A DNA stretch of 8,774 bases from JAYYPW01 sp036128855 (lineage in GTDB: Bacteria > Pseudomonadota > Gammaproteobacteria > Comchoanobacterales > Comchoanobacteraceae). The stretch lies in contig JAYYPW010000012.1 in assembly GCA_036128855.1 (NCBI GenBank), positions 1-8,774 on the forward strand, read 5' to 3'. Numbering within the stretch: the first letter of the stretch is position 1; each line of letters begins with the position of its first letter. Made by a program: the position numbers and the translations under genes. Under the pieces are notes generated by a model that saw only the letters and a list, made by a program, of their open reading frames with translations, had not been told where the DNA came from and searched no databases. This document shows positions 1 to 6,910 of the stretch, piece by piece.

Positions 1-3000
1 AATACAATTTCATTTTATTTTGCAGCTTGTAGAGCATATATATTTTCTTACACGCCTCGTGGGACAATCGACTTAACTGGCCATTTAAACATTGAAGATC
101 GATAGTAATAGTGTCCCTTTCTGCACTTGTATCCTCTATCCCTGCTAAAATACAAGGAAGCACGAATAGGTCTGTTTCATGCGCAGAATCATACTTCAGT
201 AGTTTAATGATGTTTTCGATACACTGTCTTTTTGCTTCTTCCTGCTCTTTCCATTTCGCATGCCAATTTTCCCAGAGATCAAATACAGGGCTTTTGTCAG
301 CCTCAAGTAAAAATCTTAGTGAGGATCTCTGCTCTAAAAGCTGCTCTAAAGCTAAGTCCCTGCCAGGCCCTAGCATCTCTTTTGCATGGGGATACATGCT
401 GGCGTAATTTTTGGCAATATCTTCTAGCTGCTGTTTTTTCCTGCAAGCTCTTGCTGTGTTTGCATACATAATTTTCAAAATATCAGTAGGCAATCGCAGT
501 AAAAGCTGCTCTCTTTGTGCGTGCTCAAGATTGAACGGCGCGTATTGGGTTCCAAATTTAACTTGTACACGTATAGCCGCTGCATGAATTCTTTTCAAAT
601 TTTTCTCATGCTTTGTATGGGTTACTTTATCGTACCGGCTAGTTATCATCTGCCGAGAATTCCAGTGAATAGGTTTTTTATCTGCACCTAACTCTTTAGC
701 AAGATGGTCTATATTGCCGATGATGTTGCTAACCATTTCTTTTCGCTTGGCATCTAATATTAAGCCAAACTTCAACATTCTTACAAATAGTTCTTTATCT
801 TCGGCCAATAATCTATTCCCGATGGTTCTATCATCTGCCGTCTGCGTGGCCTGCTGTAATTCTATAAATTTCTCTACTAAATCTTTTTGCTCTGAACTAG
901 CATACACGCTCGCATTTTCAGCACTGACTAAAGAAAGCGACTTAAGTAGAGTGGTAATTAGGTTGTGTAAAAATACTGCTTTGCCTGTTTGCATAAGCTG
1001 CAATAGGTCGTCTTTCACACATAGGTTACTCTCAAAACAGTGGGCGAGTAAGTGATAATCAATCTTCTCTAGGTATTGCATCGCCATCAATCTTCCAAGA
1101 AATCCACGCGCTGCTTGTAAATCCATCCAGCCTTTAGCATAGACAAAATTCAGTAACTTAATATAGTCCATCTGCCTGGTATTTACGCTATGTATATCTA
1201 TTATTAAACATGCTAGCTGCATACACTGCTCAATGCGCTCTTGATCCACTTCTGAACACGGTATGGTGGCAATACTACTAATGACGTTTGTCACTAAATC
1301 AAGACAGCCTGTCTCAGCTACTAGCTTTAACTTGTAGTCTATGGACTTTTGACTGGCTTGATGGGTAGATTTTTCATCTGGGTGAGATATGCGCTCAAAA
1401 AACATATGCGTTGCACTACCGAAGCAGTGCGTCGTATTCTGACTAAGAAATGATAGTATTTCTAGTAACACCTCTATTGTTTTGTGGTTTTGGGATATTA
1501 CAACGTCCGCTAGGACTCTCTCACGACCAAAGTTATTTCGATAGACCTTTTTCCAAGCAATCTCGTTACTGTAGATCTCCACACAGCGAAGCTCTTGCAG
1601 GTATTCTGACTTTATTTCACCAAAAACACCCTCTCTACCCTCACGAGTTAACAGCCCCAAATAAAAGTTGTAAATTTGTCGTTTATCTACGCATCCAGAA
1701 AGTTTTAAGCACGCATATTCTAGAATGCCTTGAATACGCTTGGTATCATGGTTTGACTCTTTCTGAGCGCGAACTGTCGAAGTATAGTAGCGATTAAGTG
1801 ATGCTACCAAAGCATCACACCTTTGTTTATCGTTAGGATAACCAGATAAAAGATCAATGATATCTTGATCTATACTAAATTCAATAGTACCAGGGTTTAC
1901 TTTGTGTACATGCATTAAATACATTTGCATAGCCCAGTATTTGCACTCGCTAACGCTATTGATACTACATGTATTTGGCAGGCATCCTAAAAAATCACTT
2001 ATGATCTCACAAGCCCACCCATTATCTACTATGTTAAAGACTTGATTACCTGACGTTAACTTATTTAAGCCATCTCTAATTTTATGTGGTAAAAAACTTA
2101 GCCATTTCTCCCATACATTGTTTAACTTCGTTTGTATGTTAGTCGTATTTTCCTTAGAAAATGGGACGTTTACATAACGTAAAGTATTCGCCACATCTAG
2201 GTTTAGAGCAGGGTTTTGGTATAATCTTAACGCTATGACTGCTTTGTCAAAATCTATTTGCGCGGGGAAATTATTGTGATCCAAATATTTTTCAGATGCA
2301 TAAAGCTGTAAGTGCACTAGGGTCGCCCATTCAAGGTAAACCGCTGGGGGTTGGGTTATGGTGAGTTGCGCTTGTATATCGGTTAGTATCTGTTTGTCAC
2401 TCATAATAGTGAGTCCAGTAATATCACTGGTAGGATCTATTTTTGCGACTGGCACATCTATACCTAAACCGTGTAAAATCTCTAATTTTGCACACATAGC
2501 CCGCCATAGCGTCGTTTTTTCTGGTCGATATAATACCCCTACGACAGCATCTTTTTGTAAGCAAGCCAATATCTCATTGTGTGAAGCCCAAACCCAATAA
2601 TTATGCAGTTTGTAGCGCAGTTGATCTAGCGTAATACTTAATGTGGTACACGTTAGTGTGTTTAGTGGAATACTTTTTTCAGAAAGTATTGTGTTGGTTT
2701 TTTTCACATACCAACTTCTTGCATTAGACGTTGCGTTTCGTTCCCAAACATATCGTTCTACACCAAGAGCATCTCTTTTTAGTTTAAGTTTATTAAAATC
2801 GAACCCGAGTATGATACTGTTTTGATAATGTTGGTGAAATACGGGCATACGTGCCGCATTCGTTGTAGACAATGTTACTGATGTTTTTTTGGTAAATAGA
2901 GTATCCTTACTGGCCCCTCGATTCACCGCTGGCATATCTTGTCTCAGCTGTCCGTTTCTAAGCTCAATTCTACAATATTCTTGTGTTCTTTTCCCGTGTT

Positions 3001-3298
3001 CTTTAAAAGGTCTAATTACTCTAGGGTATAACATTTGACTGAGATTGAAGATCAAAAAGTCATCATTTTCGCAAGTGGGTTTTTCTAGTTGATATATTCC
3101 GCTCTTCAGTGCAAGGGCAAGCGTTCCTAAACAGTTCAAAAGCGTGTCTTTATCAACTTTTTTGTATGCAGGATAAATTCTAGTAAAATTATCTTCACCC
3201 GTACCGCTTAAATCTACAACTTCAACTGGCGTACTACTCGAAGAATCTGAACGCTCGCCGGTTAGGCCTACAACTTTTGTTTGTTTTTTGCTATGCAT
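1..3298 (-). CDS. Giant uncharacterised protein, 3' end outside window (at least 1,099 residues)
   Basis: Reading the minus strand from the ATG at 3298-3296, the frame stays open to the window edge, giving 1,099 complete codons and no stop. That length cannot be chance at this base composition. An in-frame TAA lies 9 bases upstream of the ATG, so this is the first possible start; no Shine-Dalgarno sequence precedes it. I do not recognise the protein. Visible features are a polar, Ser-rich N-terminus (residues 1-40, with SDSSSST at 17-23), no signal peptide, no clear membrane segment, a mixed alpha/beta region around 130-260 (LSTTNAAR at 143-150, HNEIL at 240-244), and a long helical body from about 330 onward. 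Residues 710-745 resemble a pentatricopeptide helical hairpin. A Lys/Glu-rich helix occupies about 1010-1030. Cysteine is unusually frequent for a cytosolic bacterial protein. Arginine is mostly AGA, unlike accC. Its size and lack of homology suggest a secreted effector or other accessory protein; this is inference. The C-terminus, where type IV secretion signals usually lie, is not visible. Confidence 0.87.
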   Translation of the reverse strand, partial: MHSKKQTKVVGLTGERSDSSSSTPVEVVDLSGTGEDNFTRIYPAYKKVDKDTLLNCLGTLALALKSGIYQLEKPTCENDDFLIFNLSQMLYPRVIRPFKEHGKRTQEYCRIELRNGQLRQDMPAVNRGASKDTLFTKKTSVTLSTTNAARMPVFHQHYQNSIILGFDFNKLKLKRDALGVERYVWERNATSNARSWYVKKTNTILSEKSIPLNTLTCTTLSITLDQLRYKLHNYWVWASHNEILACLQKDAVVGVLYRPEKTTLWRAMCAKLEILHGLGIDVPVAKIDPTSDITGLTIMSDKQILTDIQAQLTITQPPAVYLEWATLVHLQLYASEKYLDHNNFPAQIDFDKAVIALRLYQNPALNLDVANTLRYVNVPFSKENTTNIQTKLNNVWEKWLSFLPHKIRDGLNKLTSGNQVFNIVDNGWACEIISDFLGCLPNTCSINSVSECKYWAMQMYLMHVHKVNPGTIEFSIDQDIIDLLSGYPNDKQRCDALVASLNRYYTSTVRAQKESNHDTKRIQGILEYACLKLSGCVDKRQIYNFYLGLLTREGREGVFGEIKSEYLQELRCVEIYSNEIAWKKVYRNNFGRERVLADVVISQNHKTIEVLLEILSFLSQNTTHCFGSATHMFFERISHPDEKSTHQASQKSIDYKLKLVAETGCLDLVTNVISSIATIPCSEVDQERIEQCMQLACLIIDIHSVNTRQMDYIKLLNFVYAKGWMDLQAARGFLGRLMAMQYLEKIDYHLLAHCFESNLCVKDDLLQLMQTGKAVFLHNLITTLLKSLSLVSAENASVYASSEQKDLVEKFIELQQATQTADDRTIGNRLLAEDKELFVRMLKFGLILDAKRKEMVSNIIGNIDHLAKELGADKKPIHWNSRQMITSRYDKVTHTKHEKNLKRIHAAAIRVQVKFGTQYAPFNLEHAQREQLLLRLPTDILKIMYANTARACRKKQQLEDIAKNYASMYPHAKEMLGPGRDLALEQLLEQRSSLRFLLEADKSPVFDLWENWHAKWKEQEEAKRQCIENIIKLLKYDSAHETDLFVLPCILAGIEDTSAERDTITIDLQCLNGQLSRLSHEACKKIYMLYKLQNKMKLY

Positions 3299-3327
3299 TA
3301 GAATTTATTATTAATATTGATTTTGTT

Positions 3328-3356
3328 ATTATACACAAATTAGTATTTAATAACAA
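3328..3356 (-). promoter_or_regulatory. Sigma-70-type promoter of the giant gene
   Basis: On the minus strand, TTGTTA (3356-3351) and a perfect TATAAT (3333-3328) are separated by exactly 17 bases. The expected transcription start is near 3321, giving a leader of about 22 bases before the ATG at 3298. Position and orientation match the giant gene. The leader has no purine-rich ribosome-binding site. The promoter is predicted from sequence only. Confidence 0.68.
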
Positions 3357-3376
3357 CCACTTATATTGGGCTCTAT

Positions 3377-3415
3377 TTTTTTAATTAAAAAATAAGCTAT
3401 AGCAGCTACTGCTAT
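3377..3415. repeat. A/T palindrome next to a 7-bp hairpin
   Basis: TTTTTTAATTAAAAAA (3377-3392) is a perfect 16-base palindrome. Close by, ATAGCAG (3399-3405) and CTGCTAT (3409-3415) form a perfect 7-bp stem with a 3-base loop. Read on the minus strand, the hairpin is followed six bases later by six T residues, the rough layout of a weak intrinsic terminator. No gene upstream on that strand would need it, so the role is uncertain. It may insulate the giant gene's promoter or be a relic. Confidence 0.35.
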
Positions 3416-3479
3416 GTCGTTGCTATTTAGGATTACACAAGACCTGACACTCCATCTACTAATATTGATCCAGTCGTAA

Positions 3480-3548
3480 GATAAAAATACACATCTATGA
3501 TCGTTATTTTTGTCGGTGGTAGCTGCGCGTTGGAAAGTTGCTACTACC
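3480..3548. repeat. Two directly abutting hairpins in the accB upstream region
   Basis: GATAAAAATA (3480-3489) pairs with TATTTTTGTC (3505-3514): ten pairs including one G-U in the plus-strand RNA, with a 15-base loop. Immediately next, GGTGGTAGC (3515-3523) pairs with GCTACTACC (3540-3548): nine pairs including one G-U, with a 16-base loop. No base separates the two elements. No U tract follows either hairpin, so they do not look like intrinsic terminators. They could be a structured leader of accB or a small RNA; neither is shown. Known riboswitch consensus sequences are not evident to me. Confidence 0.4.
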
Positions 3549-3678
3549 AAAATATGCAAGCTTAATCAGCGTAAGATTGTTGTCACTCAGCCCCCTACGT
3601 TCAGGACACGTATCGATTGCGAATATTATCTTAGCAAGAAATATCCGTTAATCACTTTTCATGCGATTATTATACGAC

Positions 3679-3707
3679 TTGCAACTGCATCGAGTATCGG
3701 TTATAAA
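3679..3707 (+). promoter_or_regulatory. Possible accBC promoter
   Basis: TTGCAA (3679-3684) and TATAAA (3702-3707) are 17 bases apart, a good sigma-70 match. The expected start near 3714 would leave only about 7 bases before the accB ATG and would cut off most of its ribosome-binding site at 3709-3714. So either the transcript is nearly leaderless or the true promoter is further upstream in the spacer. Confidence 0.35.
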
Positions 3708-3708
3708 T

Positions 3709-3714
3709 AAGGGA
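3709..3714 (+). promoter_or_regulatory. Ribosome-binding site that fixes the accB start
   Basis: AAGGGA lies 6 bases before the ATG at 3721. This favours that start over the in-frame ATG at 3661, which has no such site and would add 20 residues unlike any BCCP N-terminus. Confidence 0.65.
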
Positions 3715-3720
3715 TTAATC

Positions 3721-4149
3721 ATGGAGTTCTTGGTGGTAACGACTAGCAAAATAGAGAAGCTCATCCTCCTCATGCAAAAACATGACCTGTCTGAGTTGCA
3801 CGTCCAGTACGACGCCAATTCATCTGTCACTGTTAAGACCAAAACACCCAGTTTTGCGTCAGACATGCCAAACGGCATGACATGCTACCCAACCCAAGTA
3901 GCGGAACAAGTACAGGTACGGTCTCCTATGGTTGGAACCGTCTACCTTTCACCGAAGCCAGGTGAACAACCCTACGTTAAACCCGGCCAGAAAGTCCGTA
4001 AAGGCGACACACTATGTCTCGTTGAAGCTATGAAGATGTTTAATAAAATACAAGCTGACCGTGACGGGATTATCGCCAAAGTACTCGTAAAAGACACAAA
4101 TAATGTAGATTACGACCAGCCACTATTTGTCTGGCAAGACAGTGTATGA
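3721..4149 (+). CDS. accB: Biotin carboxyl carrier protein of acetyl-CoA carboxylase
   Basis: This protein carries the biotin that shuttles a carboxyl group from biotin carboxylase to carboxyltransferase in the first step of fatty acid synthesis, in the cytosol. The chosen start gives 142 residues against 156 in E. coli. Residues 1-30 form the usual N-terminal helix region (KIEKLILLMQKHDLSEL at 10-26). A short linker spans about 40-65, without the Ala/Pro-rich character of the E. coli linker. The biotinyl domain runs from about 66 to 140 and contains SPMVGT (68-73), the protruding thumb (SPKPGEQPYV, 77-86) that separates bacterial BCCPs from other biotinyl domains, and EAMKM (102-106), with Lys105 as the biotin attachment site. 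The gene overlaps accC by four bases (ATGA), implying translational coupling. The usual aroQ neighbour is absent upstream. Confidence 0.95.
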   Translation: MEFLVVTTSKIEKLILLMQKHDLSELHVQYDANSSVTVKTKTPSFASDMPNGMTCYPTQVAEQVQVRSPMVGTVYLSPKPGEQPYVKPGQKVRKGDTLCLVEAMKMFNKIQADRDGIIAKVLVKDTNNVDYDQPLFVWQDSV

Positions 4150-5507
4150 TTCGTAAAGTTCTTATCGCTAATCGTGGTGAAATTGCCCTAAGGATCATGC
4201 GCTCGTGTAAACTACTTGGCATTCAAACCGTTGCCATCTACTCAAAATGCGATGCGAATCTCTTACACGTTCGTTTATGCGACCAAGCTGTATGTATTGG
4301 CGGTAACCACTCGCATGAGTCTTACTTGCATATCCCTAGCATTCTCAGTGCGGCGGAATTAACCGGTGCAGACGCGATCCATCCTGGTTATGGATTTTTG
4401 GCTGAGAATGCAACTTTTGCAGAACAAGTGATCCGCTGCGGCTTAACATTCATTGGTCCAAGCCCTGAGCTTATCAGCAAAATGGGCGACAAAGTCATTG
4501 CTATTCAAACCATGCGATCTTTGGGTATTCCAACCGTGCCTGGGTCGGATGGCAATTTGCCCGATGATCCTGCGAAGCAAAAAGCTATCGCAAATGCAAT
4601 TGGCTACCCAGTGATGATTAAGGCAAGTGGAGGAGGTGGTGGCAAAGGCATGGCCGTTGTGCATTCTGACGACGAGCTGGTGGAGCAGGTTAAAGATATA
4701 CGCATTATGGCTAAAACCTGCTTTTTAAACGATACGGTTTATTTAGAAAAATTTTTACAAAAACCCCGACATATTGAGGTACAAGTTCTTGGTGATCACT
4801 TAGGTAATATCTACTGCCTGGGTGATAGGGACTGCTCTATCCAACGCCGTCAACAAAAAATTATTGAGGAAGCTCCTGCCTTTGACCTCACAAAAGATCA
4901 ACGCACCACCCTGCATAAGCTCTGTGTAAAAGCTTGCCAAAAACTTGGTTATGAAAGTGCTGGGACATTGGAATTTCTTTTCGAAGACAATCAATTTTAT
5001 TTTATAGAGATGAACACCCGCATACAAGTTGAGCACCCCGTGACTGAGTGCATCACTGGCATCGATATTGTTGCGTCACAATTGATGATACATAGTGGTC
5101 AACCGCTACCGTTTACACCTGATAACATTCTTACCCGTGGGACGGCTATTGAGTGTAGAATCAATGCTGAGGACCCAAAAACCTTTATGCCATCTCCAGG
5201 ACAAGTGCGCTGTTATCACCCGCCTGGAGGACTGGCTGTGCGTGTGGACTCTCATCTTTACCAGGATTATCGTGTCCCCCAATATTACGACTCCTTGATT
5301 GCCAAATTGATCACCTATGGCACCACCAGAGATGAAGCCATAGCGCGAATGCTATCTGCATTAGATGAGTTGGTTATCCTTGGTATTTCTCATAATAAGA
5401 CTCTACACCAAACGATTTTAAATCATCCGAGCTTTCAAAAGAAAGCTATTACCATTCATTTTCTAAGTCAACACATCTTATCGCCTGATACAACACCAGT
5501 ATTCTAG
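4146..5507 (+). CDS. accC: Biotin carboxylase subunit of acetyl-CoA carboxylase
   Basis: AccC performs the ATP- and bicarbonate-dependent carboxylation of the biotin on AccB. The 453 residues match the family length (449 in E. coli), and from my recall of the E. coli protein the numbering stays in register through the active site. Visible are the N-terminal Rossmann domain (VLIANRGEIALRI, 5-17), HPGYGFLAEN (79-88), Lys116 and Lys159, the ATP-grasp glycine loop SGGGGGKG (161-168), His209 and Glu211, Lys238, Glu276, and the FIEMNTRIQVEHPVTE block (286-301) with Glu288, Asn290, Arg292 and Glu296. Arg338 lies in ECRINAEDP (336-344). All of these catalytic or ligand-binding positions are present. 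One difference is Gln236 where E. coli has His (RRHQK). The start overlaps the accB stop by four bases. The last 15 or so residues diverge from E. coli, as is usual. No clear intrinsic terminator follows. Confidence 0.97.
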   Translation: MIRKVLIANRGEIALRIMRSCKLLGIQTVAIYSKCDANLLHVRLCDQAVCIGGNHSHESYLHIPSILSAAELTGADAIHPGYGFLAENATFAEQVIRCGLTFIGPSPELISKMGDKVIAIQTMRSLGIPTVPGSDGNLPDDPAKQKAIANAIGYPVMIKASGGGGGKGMAVVHSDDELVEQVKDIRIMAKTCFLNDTVYLEKFLQKPRHIEVQVLGDHLGNIYCLGDRDCSIQRRQQKIIEEAPAFDLTKDQRTTLHKLCVKACQKLGYESAGTLEFLFEDNQFYFIEMNTRIQVEHPVTECITGIDIVASQLMIHSGQPLPFTPDNILTRGTAIECRINAEDPKTFMPSPGQVRCYHPPGGLAVRVDSHLYQDYRVPQYYDSLIAKLITYGTTRDEAIARMLSALDELVILGISHNKTLHQTILNHPSFQKKAITIHFLSQHILSPDTTPVF

Positions 5508-5526
5508 CATAATGTTTTTTGACAGG

Positions 5527-5554
5527 TTACTTTTCATATAACACTTGCTATACT
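5527..5554 (+). promoter_or_regulatory. Extended -10 promoter before the membrane-protein gene
   Basis: TGCTATACT (5546-5554) is a TGn-TATACT extended -10 element, with a weak -35 match TTACTT (5527-5532) 16 bases upstream. Transcription would begin near 5561, after the accC stop and before the ATG at 5593, so it could drive the membrane-protein and HAD genes apart from accBC. A perfect TTGACA occurs at 5519-5524 but lies 24 bases from this -10, too far to pair with it. Confidence 0.5.
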
Positions 5555-5592
5555 ACATCTTCACTGTGTTACTCGGGTCAAAATTCTACACC

Positions 5593-6900
5593 ATGCGTCC
5601 TCAATCTAATACTGCTGCTCCTCACTGGGCTTACTATTTTTTCTCTATACTGAGCGCTGTTCTTGTTGGGATAAATTGTTTTGTTGTTGCTTGGCATTTT
5701 ATGTCGGCACACCAGGTTGGTTCGCTGCTAACTTTTGCCTGTGCACTCTCCGGCTTGGGGCTCAACACCATTCTATACTGGCATGGCGGAGCGAGGAAAC
5801 TTGAAAAATTTATATCTTCACTACCTGGAGCCTTATTCAGCACCGAAAGTATCATTGCACTGAGCAGTGGCATGTGCATGTTCTGTCTAACATTAGCATC
5901 TTATATCGAGCTAAAGGCAACGCTCAGCATCTGGCAGCAGATGGTTATCCCATTTAACACACTAGCACTGTGTTTTAGCCTGGCAAACGCCCTATCAACG
6001 TTTGTCCTTTTTTACGGTGATGACCCTGTATCAAGCAAACCCTCAAAACCTTCATCATGGGACAACTACTTAAGCCTCACGCAAAAAGCGCTTTCTTCCA
6101 TACCAAAAAATCCATCGTTTTTTCTAAAGAAAATAGCAGCATGGGTGTCTGCTGGTGGACAAAGTGTTTTGTATTCTATGTTGAACTATTCCTGTATCTA
6201 TGGACTTTTAGCGACAATGATAAACCCCAATAATCTGTTTTGCACAGCTGTTAGCACGGCACTAACCCTAGGTATGCTTGTTGGCGAGCTGCAATTCAAT
6301 CACGCAGTGATGTCAAAAATAACTATTCAACTGCCCACCATCCCGCATAAAAAAAGATACCTGTCTCGTATACTAAGTGGTATTACGTTATCTGCCATCC
6401 TCCTAAATAGCTTTGCAAATGGCTGGGTTGCACTTGGCTTCTTGAGCAATATCCCCTTTGCACTCACTTGCCTAATTATTGCGAACGGATCCTTGGTGTC
6501 CTTTGCAATCATGAAGGATAGCATCAACGATGTTTTTAAAGGTGCTACTAATACAAAATCGTCGACCGCACTCCTGCCACCTGGCCGTCCTGAGCGAACG
6601 AAATTGGCTCGTGCTTTTTCCGCTTTTTTGCTGTCTTGTTTCTGTGGCTACGGTATATTACATCCTGGATCAGCGATGCTATTAAGTTTTCTACCAGCTG
6701 TATCTACAGCTGTAGCTACATCAATGGTTGTTTACATCACAGGGACAAGCTTACTCCATAAATCTATAACCTTCCCCAAAAACGGTTGTGAGCCAATCCG
6801 TGCAGGGTACATAAGGAAAGGGATTGCTACCAAACATACCACCGTATCTAACCCACAATCGCAAAGATCTTGGGTAAAAGCATTAACAGGACAACGATAG
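5593..6900 (+). CDS. Polytopic membrane protein of unknown function, about ten helices
   Basis: I do not recognise this 435-residue protein. I chose the ATG at 5593; the frame extends upstream to a TTG at 5545, but that codon falls inside the predicted promoter and would add 16 residues. The ribosome-binding site is weak (CGGG near 5574-5577). Predicted membrane segments lie at about 13-36, 42-64, 85-106, 117-141, 192-211, 215-234, 258-282, 286-306, 338-356 and 360-388. A polar loop occupies 142-190 (DDPVSSKPSKPSSWDN at 143-158) and another 307-337. A basic, hydrophilic tail runs from 389 to 435. There is no cleavable signal peptide. Segments 1-2 and 7-8 begin alike (ILSA at 19-22, ILSG at 260-263), hinting at an internal duplication, but this is weak. 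No transporter signature is visible. The HAD gene starts ten bases after its stop, so the two are probably co-transcribed. Confidence 0.88.
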   Translation: MRPQSNTAAPHWAYYFFSILSAVLVGINCFVVAWHFMSAHQVGSLLTFACALSGLGLNTILYWHGGARKLEKFISSLPGALFSTESIIALSSGMCMFCLTLASYIELKATLSIWQQMVIPFNTLALCFSLANALSTFVLFYGDDPVSSKPSKPSSWDNYLSLTQKALSSIPKNPSFFLKKIAAWVSAGGQSVLYSMLNYSCIYGLLATMINPNNLFCTAVSTALTLGMLVGELQFNHAVMSKITIQLPTIPHKKRYLSRILSGITLSAILLNSFANGWVALGFLSNIPFALTCLIIANGSLVSFAIMKDSINDVFKGATNTKSSTALLPPGRPERTKLARAFSAFLLSCFCGYGILHPGSAMLLSFLPAVSTAVATSMVVYITGTSLLHKSITFPKNGCEPIRAGYIRKGIATKHTTVSNPQSQRSWVKALTGQR

Positions 6901-6910
6901 GAAAAAAACT

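Larger units (their letters stand above)
3299..3720. other. 422-base divergent spacer without a convincing gene
   Basis: This spacer separates the giant minus-strand gene from accB. The short open frames inside it (for example 3347-3559 minus and 3510-3710 plus, both starting at TTG) lack ribosome-binding sites and recognisable protein character, so I do not call them. In many gammaproteobacteria aroQ sits directly upstream of accB; no trace of it is visible here. The spacer holds the giant gene's promoter at its left end, an A/T palindrome and small hairpin (3377-3415), two abutting hairpins (3480-3548), and a possible accB promoter at its right end. No tRNA or rRNA is recognisable. Confidence 0.6.

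Noticed and set aside
111..2825. Several short plus-strand open frames (60-115 codons) across the left third.
   Set aside because: All lie antisense to the continuous minus-strand frame, have no ribosome-binding sites and no protein-like character.
3347..3559. A 70-codon minus-strand frame in the spacer.
   Set aside because: It begins with TTG, has no ribosome-binding site, runs through the hairpins and the promoter of the giant gene, and resembles no known protein.
3475..3577. The 8-base direct repeat CGTAAGAT at 3475 and 3570.
   Set aside because: Only two short copies in a spacer of over 400 bases, easily due to chance.
3510..3710. A 66-codon plus-strand frame just before accB.
   Set aside because: TTG start inside a hairpin, no ribosome-binding site, and no similarity to AroQ or any other expected neighbour.
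3661..3720. A 20-residue N-terminal extension of AccB from the ATG at 3661.
   Set aside because: The ATG at 3721 has a good ribosome-binding site and gives the normal BCCP N-terminus; the extension also covers the candidate promoter.
5480..5520. An intrinsic terminator after accC, suggested by the six T residues at 5515-5520.
   Set aside because: The only nearby hairpin (GATAC/GTATT) is about five pairs with a wobble and sits more than ten bases before the T tract.
5545..5592. A TTG start adding 16 residues to the membrane protein.
   Set aside because: The TTG lies within the extended -10 element, so it would precede the predicted transcription start.
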